In this document: positions 63,578-64,000 of the stretch, piece after piece
How the letters are laid out: each line of letters starts with the position of its first letter
Position numbering within the stretch: position 1 is the first letter of the stretch
Assembly (NCBI GenBank): GCA_026075535.2
Contig: AP026541.1
Location: 5,394,001-5,458,000 of the forward strand
Length of the DNA stretch: 64,000 bases
Origin: Tricholoma matsutake
Taxonomy: Eukaryota > Basidiomycota > Agaricomycetes > Agaricales > Tricholomataceae
Reading direction: 5' to 3'
Translations under genes and position numbers: made by a program
Notes under the pieces: model-generated
The model's input: the letters and a program-made list of their open reading frames with translations, nothing else
Told to the model about the DNA's origin: nothing
The model's database searches: none

Positions 63578-64000
63578 TCCGCAACCCTCAGGATACAGCC
63601 ATTGGGGCTGGGGGTTGCGTTGACCTTACCCACTTGGCTGCCTACATCTGTCTCAACGCGTCCGCTCTTTCTGACCCTGACTCCCTAATCATCCTCTTAA
63701 CTATTCCTGACCTTTCCACCCCTGTCCGAACCCTCATTGATTCTGGTTCATCCCACTGCTTTCTTGACTCCTCTTTCATGTTGAATAACCAACTCAGCAC
63801 GGAATCCATTAACCCAATTGGTTTATGACTCTTTGATGGATCTTGCAACTCCACCATAACTCAAGTTGCCCAACTTCCAGTCACCTTTCCTACTGGTGAA
63901 ATGTTCAATCTGTCATTTTATGTAACCTTGCTAGACTCTTCCTGTTCTGCAGTACTTGGTCATAACTGGCTGAAGCAATACAATCTGTTGATTGACTGGT
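63574..64000 (+). pseudogene. Pol start of Gypsy element 3 (protease)
   Basis: In the -1 frame relative to gag: TPVRTLIDSGSSHCFLDSSF has the aspartic protease DSGSS, followed by VTLLDSSCSAVLGHNWLKQY, the usual second protease motif (ILGHNWL). A TGA at 63826-63828 (IGL-stop-LFDGS) is probably a CGA to TGA change. RT and later domains are outside the window. Confidence 0.85.

Larger units (their letters stand above)
61464..64000 (+). mobile_element. Gypsy element 3, 5' part (continues past the window)
   Basis: It has a 698-bp 5' LTR, gag with a zinc knuckle, and the start of pol with an aspartic protease. It inserted into LINE fragment D. The rest lies beyond the window. Confidence 0.92.

Overview
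The window is a dense, nested graveyard of fungal transposable elements. No host gene is convincingly visible. The element set points to a mushroom-forming basidiomycete (Agaricomycetes): a chromodomain Ty3/Gypsy element, a DUF6570-type Helitron, a Tad1-like LINE with a C-terminal RNase H, and a hemivirus-like Copia. The complete Gypsy copy at 6714-12758 is 6,045 bp with 426-bp LTRs. From memory this matches marY1 of Tricholoma matsutake, so I favour a Tricholoma-like genome, but I could not check this.

Layout. 1-3553: a decayed Gypsy gag (minus strand) and an LTR-like promoter block. 3554-5900: AT-rich relics. About 6515-18734: a decayed Helitron coding region (DUF6570 part and HUH Rep part; no helicase seen). 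It was cut by the marY1-like Gypsy (6714-12758, TSD aaccc), a 697-bp solo LTR (13646-14342, TSD gcacc) and a 533-bp CACTA-like MITE (16171-16703, TSD tca). 18735-24280: low-complexity GC-rich hairpin repeats, a tRNA-like SINE and a 922-bp TIR element.

24281-38565: an old minus-strand Gypsy pol, broken by a solo LTR (27013-27357, TSD ggcag), two hAT-like MITEs (28323-29161 and 29462-38008) and an AT-rich element (25331-26798). The second hAT-like MITE holds a poly(A)-tailed retroposon (RP1). RP1 in turn holds an intact Copia with identical-looking LTRs (31714-37469). 38566-42510: more relics, then a large inverted pair of about 166-bp satellite arrays.

42515-61463: Tad1-like LINE copies (minus strand) and four more RP copies in both orientations, several nested in LINE or RP sequence with 12-17-bp TSDs. 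LINE copy A is also cut by a solo marY1-type LTR inside the RT catalytic YVDD codons and by a palindromic CACTA-like MITE dimer. 61464-64000: the 5' LTR, gag and start of pol of another Gypsy element. Its LTR family is that of the solo LTR at 13646.

How the parts work together. RP looks like a non-autonomous partner of the LINE: it shares the first bases and the last ~45 bases plus poly(A), but carries its own ~276-codon ORF of unknown function. Nearly all in-frame stops in the old elements are TGA at expected arginine CGA codons. The RP copies show CGA, TGA and CAA at one homologous codon, so CpG decay is directly visible. Only the Copia element has escaped it.
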